From an uncultured Bacteroides sp. (lineage in GTDB: Bacteria > Bacteroidota > Bacteroidia > Bacteroidales > Bacteroidaceae): a stretch of DNA of 64,000 bases. Below, piece by piece: positions 9,485 through 17,473 of this stretch (the stretch's first letter is position 1; each line of letters begins with the position of its first letter). Below the pieces are notes generated by a model that had not been told where the DNA came from, made no database searches, and was given only the letters and a program-made list of their open reading frames with translations. Where the stretch lies: positions 1 through 64,000 of the forward strand of contig CAUEFX010000001.1 in the NCBI GenBank assembly GCA_958477465.1, read 5' to 3'. The position numbers and the translations under genes were made by a program.

Positions 9485-10126
9485 ATGAAAGTAAAAAAAA
9501 TCAGTGTAGCCAATGTGGAAGTCAGTTCACTTCCCAAATTGCTGGATGAAGAAAAGATTGGTTTCCAGCCTATCAGCAAAGTGAATTGGAAGGAATACCC
9601 TTACTGTCCGAAAGTGGAGTTTCGGGTAGCCCACACGGAAGATGCCATTTTGCTACATTTCAAAGTAACGGAAGCCAGTGTGCGTGCCCGTTATGGAGAG
9701 GATAACGGTTCGGTATGGACGGACTCCTGTGTGGAGTTTTTCTCTATTCCGGCCGGTGACGGAATCTACTACAACATTGAGTGCAACTGTATCGGTACGA
9801 TTCTGGTAGGAGCGGGACCTCAACGGAACAACCGCGAACATGCCCCTGCAGATGTTACAGCACAGGTGCAACGCTGGTCAAGCCTGGGGCGTACTCCCTT
9901 TGAAGAGCGTGTAGAGGAGGTGACTTGGGAGGTTGCTCTGGCTATTCCTTATACGGTATTCTTCAAGCATCAGATAACTTCCTTGGATGGAAAGGAGATC
10001 AAAGCTAACTTCTATAAATGCGGTGATGAACTTCAAACTCCGCATTTCCTCTCTTGGAATCCGATAGAAATCGAGAAACCGGATTTTCACCGTCCGGATT
10101 TCTTTGGTACGTTGGAAATGGAATAG
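9485..10126 (+). CDS. CBM9-like carbohydrate-binding domain protein
   Basis: The 213-residue protein has no signal peptide. It consists of one domain of the CBM9/DOMON-like beta-sandwich seen in many Bacteroidetes proteins annotated as carbohydrate-binding family 9-like. Visible hallmarks are an HFKVTEASVRARY strand, a WTDSCVEFF strand near residues 74-83, and a WEVALAIPY strand near 155. It stands alone, divergent from the hybrid regulator, with a consensus -7 box 26 nt upstream of the ATG. Function is unknown; a cytoplasmic glycan- or heme-binding role is possible for the fold. No catalytic motif is seen. Confidence 0.8.
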   Translation: MKVKKISVANVEVSSLPKLLDEEKIGFQPISKVNWKEYPYCPKVEFRVAHTEDAILLHFKVTEASVRARYGEDNGSVWTDSCVEFFSIPAGDGIYYNIECNCIGTILVGAGPQRNNREHAPADVTAQVQRWSSLGRTPFEERVEEVTWEVALAIPYTVFFKHQITSLDGKEIKANFYKCGDELQTPHFLSWNPIEIEKPDFHRPDFFGTLEME

Positions 10127-10163
10127 AAGATATATGAGGCCAAAATACCTGAAATACAGAAAT

Positions 10164-10202
10164 CACCCTTGTTGCAGTTGTTTGTAGCAAGGGTGTTCTG
10201 TT
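10164..10202 (+). terminator. Weak stem-loop terminator after the CBM9-like gene
   Basis: CACCCTTG at 10164-10171 pairs with CAAGGGTG at 10188-10195, leaving a 16-nt loop, followed by a short T-containing tail. It lies 38 nt after the stop codon. It could also end transcripts of the small ORF arriving from the right. The tail is poor in T, so strength is uncertain. Confidence 0.4.
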
Positions 10203-10245
10203 AACAAGAGGGATTGGATACCCTTATGTTTTGCATCTTTTTCGA

Positions 10246-10440
10246 TCAGAAAAGACGGATAATGGTGATTATACCTCTTTCCTTAAGTTTCATGAGGATT
10301 CTTTCCTCTTTCCTGTTTCGTGCCTTTGATCTATGTGCCAAATTGTAAACCCGCCATGGGGTGGATTTGTACTCAAACGCAATCTTAATGTACTCATTTC
10401 TATTTGCTGAAAATAGAAAATTACCAAACCATCTTGTCAT
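10246..10440 (-). CDS. Small 64-residue basic protein next to invertible promoter, unknown function
   Basis: The ORF starts with ATG at 10440, 45 bp outside the left inverted repeat of the invertible segment, and is preceded by AGAGAAAG at a plausible ribosome-binding distance. The product is short, basic and probably helical, with an FGNFLFSANRNEYIKIAFE start, a TPWRVYNLAH core and a KARNRKEERI stretch, which looks like a compact nucleic-acid-binding or adaptor protein rather than random translation. I have an unverified impression of similar small unannotated proteins in other Bacteroides. No promoter is visible directly upstream in the present orientation. Inversion of the 10486-10801 segment would place the outward promoter about 90 nt from this ATG. 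It could still be a chance ORF; coding status should be tested by comparison across genomes. Confidence 0.5.
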   Translation of the reverse strand: MTRWFGNFLFSANRNEYIKIAFEYKSTPWRVYNLAHRSKARNRKEERILMKLKERGIITIIRLF

Positions 10441-10485
10441 AAGCCACTTTCTCTATATTAATTATGTATTTTGCGGGCTTTTCTG

Positions 10486-10505
10486 TTACTTCGTAGGTAA
10501 CGGAA
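10486..10505 (+). repeat. Left inverted repeat of invertible segment
   Basis: The 20-bp sequence TTACTTCGTAGGTAACGGAA is the exact reverse complement of 10782-10801. Including the G at 10485, it contains arms GTTAC and GTAAC around a 7-bp spacer (10485-10501), the typical crossover-site layout for a tyrosine recombinase. Confidence 0.85.
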
Positions 10506-10736
10506 AATCACAAAATACGTCTCTGGAAGCGTTTGGAGAGGCTACTATTCAATTGATTTATTGTTTGACGCAGGATATATGCCATAGCGATGTACTCCAT
10601 ATTTACCGGAAAGAATATGGAGAGAGCTCTTTTTGCTCTTGCGGATAAACTCTTTTCAATCGTCGGGGAGAATATTTGTTAAATGGCTGATATGGGGGGG
10701 CTATTCTTTTCTCTTTGATAAAAAAGTGTGATATTT

Positions 10737-10768
10737 TTTGGCTTTTACGAAAAATACATTGATATTTG
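10737..10768 (+). promoter_or_regulatory. Outward promoter inside the invertible segment
   Basis: A -33 TTTG (10737-10740), a 20-nt spacer and a -7 GATATTTG (10761-10768) match the Bacteroides consensus except for the first base of the -7 box. The start site would be near 10772, ten bases before the right inverted repeat. No equivalent promoter faces left at the other end of the segment. Confidence 0.65.
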
Positions 10769-10781
10769 CGATAGAAATAAA

Positions 10782-10801
10782 TTCCGTTACCTACGAAGTA
10801 A
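10782..10801 (-). repeat. Right inverted repeat of invertible segment
   Basis: Exact 20-bp reverse complement of 10486-10505. The GTTAC arm, a 7-bp spacer (CTACGAA) and a GTAAT arm are visible; only the last base of the outer arm departs from dyad symmetry. Bases outside the repeat differ from those outside the left copy, so the match ends sharply. Confidence 0.85.
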
Positions 10802-10805
10802 TGTG

Positions 10806-11747
10806 TTATAATTTATGGGTTGGAATATGTTGTGCTATCGATGAGATGACTTTCCTGTTGGCAGCATCTATTTTCGTTGCATTGAAAGGTTTTAGATAGG
10901 TTTCCGTGACGGCTATGGACGAATGTCCCATGGCTTCCGAGATAATTCCCGGATGAATTTCATTGTAATAGGCGAGGGTAGCCCATGTATGGCGCGCGGT
11001 GTAAGAGCTTAAATGGGTTTTCAGATGAAGCACTTCTTTGAGTTGCTTGAGTTGCTGATTGAAAGTGCGTAAGGCCCATTGGTATTCACGATAGGATTCT
11101 ATGCTGCCCTCTTTACCAGTGAGAAACGGAAACAGGTAGGGCGATCGAGGGTCGGTATCCATGTATTCATTTAGAATAGTCCATGCTTCCCGGGGGATGT
11201 CGACGGTTAGTTGCCTGCCGGTTTTACGGCGCCGGTAAGAGATTGTATTTCCGTTCAGGTCTTTCTTGTGCAAATTTACCAGGTCTGCAAAAGGTAAACC
11301 GCGAAGTAGGAACATGAGAATAAACAGACCGTGAGTGCGGTTGTGTGCCTCCGATGCATTCCGGCTTTTCCAACTTTGAAATATTTGCGCCATTTCATCG
11401 GTGCTCAGTGCCTTTTTCCGATCTGCACGTGTACCTGTGTATACTTGTTTGAACAACCGTGGAATGTAGGGCGCCAAACGCCTGTCGACGGCCCGGTTAT
11501 AAGTAGCCCGGATGGTGCGTAAGTAAGTGGATACGGTATTCCAACTGAGTTGTTTCTGTCTTAGGTAGAACTCGAATCTTTTCAGCAATTCCGGAGTTAT
11601 TTTCTTGAATGGTATCCTGTCAGCGCGATAGAATGCAATAAAATTGCTCAGGCTGTTTTTGTATATATGCGCTGTCCCATAGCTGTTTCCCTGCTCAAAC
11701 GTGCAGATCGTTGCACGCATGAAACTCACGAAATCATTTTGTCTCAT
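10806..11747 (-). CDS. Tyrosine site-specific recombinase (invertase type)
   Basis: The 313-residue protein has the two-domain layout of phage-integrase-family enzymes: a SAM-like core-binding domain (about residues 5-100) and a catalytic domain (115-300). Catalytic residues are visible: Arg149 (LLRGLPFADL), Lys175 (RRKTGR), Arg252 (YTARHTWAT), His275 (MGHSS) and the nucleophile Tyr284 (TETYLKPF); the His usually three residues before the second Arg is Tyr249 here, a common variant. It is the size of the chromosomal Bacteroides Tsr invertases, smaller than element integrases with DNA-binding N-extensions. Its stop codon is four bases from the inverted repeat at 10782-10801, which is its presumed substrate. 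There is no sign of other mobile-element genes, so it acts most likely on the adjacent segment and possibly on distant ones. Confidence 0.92.
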   Translation of the reverse strand: MRQNDFVSFMRATICTFEQGNSYGTAHIYKNSLSNFIAFYRADRIPFKKITPELLKRFEFYLRQKQLSWNTVSTYLRTIRATYNRAVDRRLAPYIPRLFKQVYTGTRADRKKALSTDEMAQIFQSWKSRNASEAHNRTHGLFILMFLLRGLPFADLVNLHKKDLNGNTISYRRRKTGRQLTVDIPREAWTILNEYMDTDPRSPYLFPFLTGKEGSIESYREYQWALRTFNQQLKQLKEVLHLKTHLSSYTARHTWATLAYYNEIHPGIISEAMGHSSIAVTETYLKPFNATKIDAANRKVISSIAQHIPTHKL

Positions 11748-11754
11748 ATTTTCC

Positions 11755-11762
11755 CAAATTTA
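11755..11762 (-). promoter_or_regulatory. -7 element of the recombinase gene
   Basis: The minus strand reads TAAATTTG, matching TAnnTTTG exactly. The predicted start lies only about 4 nt before the ATG at 11747, so the mRNA would be nearly leaderless. No good -33 element is seen. Confidence 0.45.
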
Positions 11763-11970
11763 GTTTATGAATAACGGATAAAAATCTCTTGTCCTTCCAT
11801 TTCAATGAATAATGGTATAATCATTACAAATTGTGGAGATGGAAGAGGATAGAGAACAAATATGGAGGGAAGTTATCTTATTTTTTCAGACTACTTAGCT
11901 TATAGAGGAAGCTATTAACTTTCATTTTTGAAAATGAAACGCAGTGTTTCTTGGAAAGTTCAAGAAAGGG

Positions 11971-12024
11971 AAAGAGCCGTGTCATTACTCAAAACTGAGT
12001 TTGACACGGCTCTTTTAAGTTTGG
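11971..12024. terminator. Bidirectional rho-independent terminator of the efflux/LpxA operon
   Basis: A 14-bp perfect stem pairs AAAGAGCCGTGTCA (11971-11984) with its complement at 12002-12015. An inner ACTCA/TGAGT stem shortens the loop. It lies 25 nt after the LpxA-like stop codon, which is read on the minus strand. T-rich flanks occur on both sides. The remaining sequence between it and the recombinase start (11763-11970) holds nothing I recognise. Confidence 0.8.
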
Positions 12025-12039
12025 TTGTTGCACTGCAAC

Positions 12040-12810
12040 TTATTTTACAATTCCTCGTTCGGAAGCCTTCACGAAATTAACGATATTCTCGATCTCTTCG
12101 CTCATCGGAACCTGATCGACAATTTTCTGTACGGCATCTGTGATGCTGAAGTTTCCTTGATAGATCAGACGGTAGGCATTGGCTATATGGCGTAAGATGC
12201 GTTCTGAGGTATTGTGATGCTGGGTGAGCACTACGGCGTTTACTCCATGATAAGTGGTGGGATTGCCGGACATGATTACATACGGGGGGACATCCTTCGA
12301 AATACGGCATCCGCTCTGAACCAATGACCAGTTGCCCACACGGCAGTACTGGTGTAAAATTACATTGCCGCTCAGGATGACACAGTCATCGAGTTTGCAT
12401 TCACCGGCAATGGTCGTTTCGATACCGGCTACACAGTTGTCACCTATCTGGACATCGTGGCAGATATGTACTTTGTCCATCAGGAAGTTCTCATTACCGA
12501 TGCGGGTTGCATTTCCGGAGAATGTGGCACGGCTGATAACTACATTCTCGCGGATATGATTATGGTCACCGATAATCAGGTTACTGTCCTCTCCTGTATA
12601 ATGAAAATCCTGAGGCTCGGAACCCAATACTGCATGGTGGTATATTTTATTGCCTTTTCCCATGCGGGTACCATTCAGAACACTGGCATAAGCCATGATT
12701 ACACAGTCGTCTCCGATTTCGACATCTTTCTCTATATAGGCAAACGGTTGGATAGTGACATTCTTTCCAATTTTTGCTCCGGGGTCTACATAAGCTAACG
12801 GGCTAATCAT
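12040..12810 (-). CDS. lpxA: LpxA-type acyl-ACP-UDP-GlcNAc O-acyltransferase
   Basis: The 256-residue protein is a left-handed beta-helix of hexapeptide repeats across residues 1-190, followed by a helical C-terminus (ILRHIANAYRLIY onward), as in E. coli LpxA (262 residues). The catalytic His corresponds to His125 in the VHICHD stretch, and the DVPPYVI and HHNTSERILRH landmarks are present. It transfers a 3-hydroxyacyl chain to UDP-GlcNAc in lipid A synthesis, in the cytoplasm. The residue aligned with the E. coli acyl-chain ruler Gly173 is Ser. It follows the outer-membrane factor gene by 28 nt and ends at a strong terminator, so it is the last gene of the efflux operon. Canonical Bacteroides lpxA lies next to lpxC/fabZ; this copy does not, so it may be a paralogue. 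Confidence 0.88.
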   Translation of the reverse strand: MISPLAYVDPGAKIGKNVTIQPFAYIEKDVEIGDDCVIMAYASVLNGTRMGKGNKIYHHAVLGSEPQDFHYTGEDSNLIIGDHNHIRENVVISRATFSGNATRIGNENFLMDKVHICHDVQIGDNCVAGIETTIAGECKLDDCVILSGNVILHQYCRVGNWSLVQSGCRISKDVPPYVIMSGNPTTYHGVNAVVLTQHHNTSERILRHIANAYRLIYQGNFSITDAVQKIVDQVPMSEEIENIVNFVKASERGIVK

Positions 12811-12838
12811 GATATTTACGATTTACAATTAATACCTT

Positions 12839-14224
12839 TTAATTTTCTCTTCCGCCACCTAATGCCTGGTAGAGGCTGACTACAGCCTGCATGCTGTCGA
12901 AACGGTCGGATACTTGTGACAAACGTGCGCTCAACAGTGATTGCTCGGCCGAAAGAACTTCCAAATAGGTTGACGTGCCTAAATTAAACAATTCTTTTGT
13001 GTATTCGGCTCCTTTTTCGGCAGATTCTACTTGAAGCTGGCGTGCAGAGGCTTTTTCGGCGGTAGTCTGGTATAAAGAGAGCGCGTTGCTTACTTCACTG
13101 CCGGCATTTAAGATGGTTTGCTGGAAAGCGAGTTTGGCTTCTTCCTGCTGTGCCTTGGCTATCTTTAAACGGGCGATGTTGGCACCGTGATAGAAGAGTG
13201 GTTGGGTCAGCGAGCCGATAGCGGAAGCAAGGAGCTTGCCCGGATTGACAATTGCACCTCCGGCACTGTTTGTCCAACCGGCTGAACCGCTGATTGTGAT
13301 TTGCGGATAGAAAGCGGCATGGGCGGCATTGGTATTGTAATAAGTATTTGCCAGATTCATCTCGGCGGCTTTCACGTCCGGGCGGTTGGATAATAACTGC
13401 AAGGGTACGCCGACAGAGAATTGTGTGGGCAATTGCTGCTCTTCCAATGTGCTGCGTCTGATAGCCTGTGGTGCTTGCTTCAAGAGCATACAGAGGGCAT
13501 TTTCCGTTTCGCGGATACTTTGGCGGATAGCCGGCAGAGAGGCGATAACCTGTGCATAAGCGGCTTCACTTTGTGCTACGGCAGCGGCATTGGTCATTCC
13601 AGCGTCTTTCATGGCGCTCATGGTCTCTACGTTGCGTTTCATGATACCGGCTGTCTCTTCGGAAATCTCCAACTGCTTGTCCAGCATCAGCAAGGTGTAG
13701 TACGTATTGGCAATGCCGGAGATAATCTGAGTCTGTGCGGCCTGGCGGTATGCTTTCGTCTGTACGAGAACAGCCTGATAGCCTTTTTTGACATTCATGA
13801 ACTTGTTGAAGAGGTCGATTTCCCAACTGGCGGTTATCGGCAAGGAATACGTTTTGGTTGCAGCGCTTTTATCGAAGCTGCTGATCGTACCTTGAGGAGA
13901 TAAGGTAAGCGCAGGAGCATAGGCAAGACAGGAAGTCATCAAAGTGGCCTCTACCTCTTTTACCTTCAGTATGGCTGTTTGCAGATCGGTATTATTGGCC
14001 AATCCCTGCTCGATGAGTGCCTGTAGCTGAGGATCGGTGAAAACCTCTCTCCAGGGCAGATTCCCGAAGTTGGCTGTATCGGATACTAACGTATCACCTC
14101 CTGCCACCGTGTCACGGTATAAACCGGAGATCTCTATATCCTCGGGCCTTTCGTATGATTTATAGATGTGGCAACTGCTTAAAAGGGCAGTTGCACACAA
14201 CATATATATGATTTGTTTTTTCAT
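12839..14224 (-). CDS. RND efflux outer-membrane factor (OprM/NodT type), lipoprotein
   Basis: The 461-residue TolC-family protein has a lipoprotein signal (MKKQIIYMLCATALLSSC, Cys18). Two outer-membrane efflux repeats are visible as paired long coiled coils, with the TNAAAVAQSEAAYAQV helix near residue 210 and the YLEVLSAEQSLLSARL helix near 425. It forms the trimeric outer-membrane exit duct for the RND pump encoded immediately upstream, 19 nt away in the same operon. Export substrate is not predictable; the set resembles multidrug or bile-salt pumps of Bacteroides. Confidence 0.94.
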   Translation of the reverse strand: MKKQIIYMLCATALLSSCHIYKSYERPEDIEISGLYRDTVAGGDTLVSDTANFGNLPWREVFTDPQLQALIEQGLANNTDLQTAILKVKEVEATLMTSCLAYAPALTLSPQGTISSFDKSAATKTYSLPITASWEIDLFNKFMNVKKGYQAVLVQTKAYRQAAQTQIISGIANTYYTLLMLDKQLEISEETAGIMKRNVETMSAMKDAGMTNAAAVAQSEAAYAQVIASLPAIRQSIRETENALCMLLKQAPQAIRRSTLEEQQLPTQFSVGVPLQLLSNRPDVKAAEMNLANTYYNTNAAHAAFYPQITISGSAGWTNSAGGAIVNPGKLLASAIGSLTQPLFYHGANIARLKIAKAQQEEAKLAFQQTILNAGSEVSNALSLYQTTAEKASARQLQVESAEKGAEYTKELFNLGTSTYLEVLSAEQSLLSARLSQVSDRFDSMQAVVSLYQALGGGREN

Positions 14225-14243
14225 GCTTGATCTTTATCTAATT

Positions 14244-17200
14244 TTATTTAGCATATTGTTCTATTTCAGTTTCCGCATCGGAGTTGTCGATATCTTCCCA
14301 TTCCATCGGTTTAACCTTTTCCTGCAGGTATTGGAAGATTACGAACAAGGCGGGTACGACGAAGATCTGACAGATCATACCGATGAACATACCGCCTACG
14401 GCAGCTGTACCCAATGCACGGTTACCATTGGCGCCTACTCCCATGGCCAGCATCAACGGAATCAATCCGACAACCATAGCCAATGAAGTCATCAGAATCG
14501 GACGCAAACGGGCACCTGCTCCTAATACGGCAGCCCAAGTGATGCTCATACCCATCTTACGGCGGTCGAGGGCAAACTCTACAATCAGAATGGCATTTTT
14601 GGCCAAAAGTCCCATCAACATGATCAAGGCAATCTGCATGTAGATGTTATTGGTTGCTGCTCCGAGTATCGGGAGGATGTTGTTCGCCAATCCCATCAGG
14701 TGGGCGAAGATGAAGCTACCTGCCAAACCGAACGGAATGGAAAACAATACCGCCAGAGGTAGAATATAACTTTCGTACTGTGCACTCAACAACAGGTATA
14801 CGAAAACAAAACAGAGAATGAAGATCATTGCTGTACTGCTTCCGCTGGAACTTTGTTCTTCACGGGTCATACCGGAGAACTCATAACCGTAACCGGTAGG
14901 CAGTGATTCCTGAGCCACCTCTTGCATAGCCTGAATAGCCTGACCGGAACTGTAACCGTCAGCGGGGGAACCGTTGACCGTCATGGCGGTAAACATATTG
15001 AATCGCTTGATGTTATCCGGTCCGTAGATACGCTTGACACTCATGAACTGGGTGATCGGTGCCATTTCGCTTCCGTTGCGCACCTTGATGGATTTCAAGG
15101 ACTCGAGGTTGGTACGGCTGTCGGGATCTGCTTGGATCATTACACGATACAACTTACCGAACCGGTTGAAGTTGGAAGAGTACAGACCACCGTAATATCC
15201 CTGTAAGGTTGTCAGAATGTCGTTCGGTGAAAGACCGGCCTTTTTACAGGCGGCAGCATCGATATCGATCATGTATTGTGGGAAACTCGGATTGAAAGAG
15301 GTCTGTGCGGACTGGATTTCCGGACGCGCCTGCAATTTGGCAATGAAGTCCTGCGCTACTTCGTAGAATTTATCCAGACTACCACCCGTCTTATCCTGCA
15401 AGTTCAACTCAAAACCGTTGGACACGCTATATCCCGGAATCATAGGAGGTGCAAACAGCAATACGCGGGCATCCTTGATGACTTCACGGGCTTTCAGGTA
15501 AAGCATTCCGGATACGAAGTCGGAACGTTGCTCGATGCTTCGCTCTTCCCAAGGTTTCAGCTTACAGATAAATGAACCGTAACTCGGACCTTGTCCGGCA
15601 AGGAAACTGTAACCGACAATCATTGTCCGGCTTTCGATAGCCTGGTCGGAACCCAATAAACTGTCGATGCGTTGCATAACCTCGGTGGTGCGCTCCATAG
15701 AACTTCCCGGAGGCATGTCGACAACTGCCATGATGGTACCGGTGTCTTCATTCGGCACCAGACCGGTCGGGGTGATATTCATCAGGAATATCAACAATGC
15801 GATACCGGCTATTACACAACTTATAGTCAGCCAGGGCTTGTGGATGAAACGGAGTGTTCCTTTTTTATACCGTTTCAACAGATTGTCGTAATAGACATTG
15901 AATGCTGTATGGAAACGGCTGACGAAAGTTGATTTTTTCTTTTCGTCTTCTTTATGCGGTTTCAGCAGGATGGCACAAAGCGCTGGGGTCAGTGTCAATG
16001 CGTTGACTGCCGACAAACCGATGGAGATAGCCATGGTCAAACCGAACTGGCGATAGAATGTACCGGAAGTTCCCGTCATGAAACTAACGGGGATAAATAC
16101 GGCCATCATTACGAGGGTGATGGATACGATGGCACCCCCCAATTCATTCATGGCATCGATGGAAGCCAACCGGGATGATTTGTATCCCTGATCCAGTTTG
16201 GCATGGACACCTTCGACGACCACGATGGCATCATCGACCACAATCGCAATGGCAAGTACCATCGCACACAGTGTCAACAGGTTAATGCTGAATCCGATGA
16301 GGTAAAGCACAAAGAACGTACCGATCAGCGCTACCGGAATAGCGATGGCAGGGATCAATGTGGAACGGAAGTCCTGCAAGAAGATGTATACTACGATGAA
16401 TACCAATAAGAATGCTTCGAGCAGCGTCTTGATTACTTCATGGATAGAGGCAAACAAGAAGTCGTTGGCATTTTGGGAGATATTTACTTTTACACCCGGA
16501 GGGAATGTCTCTTCGGATTTTTGCAGCAATGCTTCGATGTCTTTGATAATCTGCGTTGCATTCGATCCGGCTGTCTGGAAGATGATACAGGTAACACTCG
16601 GGTGCCCGTTAACGTGGTTGGTGTATCCATACGTCAGACGTCCCAATTCCACTTCGGCGATGTCTTTCAGGCGGAGCACTTGTCCGTCCGAGGTGGCGCG
16701 GATGACGATGTTCTCAAATTCTTCCTGGCTTTGCAGGCGTCCTTTGTATCTCAATGTGTACTGGAAAGTCTGATTACCCTGCTCACCGAGTGATCCCGGA
16801 GCGGCTTCTATATTCTGTTCGGACAAAGCGGTGGATATATCGGTAGGCATCAGGTGGTACTGAGCCATCTTATCCGGTTTCAACCAGATACGCATAGAGT
16901 AGTCGGCTCCGAGCACCATCGCATCACCCACACCGGGCACACGCTGCACTTCGGGGATTACATTGATTTTGGCATAGTTCTCAAGGAATTCATTGTCGTA
17001 TTTGTCATCTGAACTATACAATGAGAATACCAGCAGCATACTGGTCTGGCGTTTGGAGGTGATCACACCTACTTTGGTTACTTCGGCCGGCAGGAAACCC
17101 TGTGCTTTGGCTACACGGTTCTGTACGTTGACCGCAGCCATATCCGGGTCTGTTCCCTGTTTGAAATAAACGTCGATACGGGCTTCACCTGTATTGGTTG

Positions 17201-17447
17201 CAGTAGATGTCATGTACATCATGTTCTCCACGCCGTTGATCTGCTCTTCGAGCGGAGCGATCACACTGTTCAATACCGTCTGGGCGTTGGCTCCCTGATA
17301 AGTGGTAGAGACGCTTACCGTAGGCGGTGCGATGTCCGGATACTGGGAAATAGGGAGTGAGAACAGTCCCAATATACCCAGAATGACTATTACGATGGAG
17401 ATTACCGTAGATAGTACCGGGCGGTTGATAAATCTATCTAATTTCAT
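14244..17447 (-). CDS. RND efflux pump inner-membrane transporter (AcrB/MexB type)
   Basis: The 1067-residue protein is a full-length HAE-1-type RND pump. The N-terminal helix is followed by the first periplasmic loop (to about residue 330), a block of membrane helices with the proton-relay Asp pair in AIAIVVDDAIVVVEGV, a second periplasmic loop (about 560-870) and a final membrane block. Length and hallmark motifs (FINRPVLSTV at the start, PLAVLFSIPFGLAG, GLLAKNAILIVEFA near the end) are those of AcrB. It uses proton flux to expel amphiphilic compounds through the adaptor and outer-membrane factor encoded on either side. Middle gene of the operon, 26 nt after the adaptor gene. Confidence 0.96.
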   Translation of the reverse strand: MKLDRFINRPVLSTVISIVIVILGILGLFSLPISQYPDIAPPTVSVSTTYQGANAQTVLNSVIAPLEEQINGVENMMYMTSTATNTGEARIDVYFKQGTDPDMAAVNVQNRVAKAQGFLPAEVTKVGVITSKRQTSMLLVFSLYSSDDKYDNEFLENYAKINVIPEVQRVPGVGDAMVLGADYSMRIWLKPDKMAQYHLMPTDISTALSEQNIEAAPGSLGEQGNQTFQYTLRYKGRLQSQEEFENIVIRATSDGQVLRLKDIAEVELGRLTYGYTNHVNGHPSVTCIIFQTAGSNATQIIKDIEALLQKSEETFPPGVKVNISQNANDFLFASIHEVIKTLLEAFLLVFIVVYIFLQDFRSTLIPAIAIPVALIGTFFVLYLIGFSINLLTLCAMVLAIAIVVDDAIVVVEGVHAKLDQGYKSSRLASIDAMNELGGAIVSITLVMMAVFIPVSFMTGTSGTFYRQFGLTMAISIGLSAVNALTLTPALCAILLKPHKEDEKKKSTFVSRFHTAFNVYYDNLLKRYKKGTLRFIHKPWLTISCVIAGIALLIFLMNITPTGLVPNEDTGTIMAVVDMPPGSSMERTTEVMQRIDSLLGSDQAIESRTMIVGYSFLAGQGPSYGSFICKLKPWEERSIEQRSDFVSGMLYLKAREVIKDARVLLFAPPMIPGYSVSNGFELNLQDKTGGSLDKFYEVAQDFIAKLQARPEIQSAQTSFNPSFPQYMIDIDAAACKKAGLSPNDILTTLQGYYGGLYSSNFNRFGKLYRVMIQADPDSRTNLESLKSIKVRNGSEMAPITQFMSVKRIYGPDNIKRFNMFTAMTVNGSPADGYSSGQAIQAMQEVAQESLPTGYGYEFSGMTREEQSSSGSSTAMIFILCFVFVYLLLSAQYESYILPLAVLFSIPFGLAGSFIFAHLMGLANNILPILGAATNNIYMQIALIMLMGLLAKNAILIVEFALDRRKMGMSITWAAVLGAGARLRPILMTSLAMVVGLIPLMLAMGVGANGNRALGTAAVGGMFIGMICQIFVVPALFVIFQYLQEKVKPMEWEDIDNSDAETEIEQYAK

Positions 17448-17473
17448 AGTTTTGTTATCTCTATAAGCTGAAT

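Larger units (their letters stand above)
10486..10801. other. Invertible DNA segment (predicted phase-variable promoter switch)
   Basis: Perfect 20-bp inverted repeats enclose 276 bp (10506-10781) with no convincing gene. The right repeat ends four bases before the recombinase stop codon. A well-spaced Bacteroides promoter sits inside the segment close to the right repeat and fires outward. In this orientation it reads into the antisense strand of the recombinase gene. After inversion it would read left into the 64-codon ORF. This is the architecture of known Bacteroides capsule and surface-protein promoter switches driven by serine or tyrosine recombinases. The recombinase-site pairing and the promoter are inferences from sequence; inversion itself has not been observed here. 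Confidence 0.75.

Noticed and set aside
10806..11747. Integrase of a prophage or conjugative element
   Set aside because: No phage, relaxase or tra genes are nearby, no tRNA target is seen, and the inverted repeats at its 3' side fit an invertase better.
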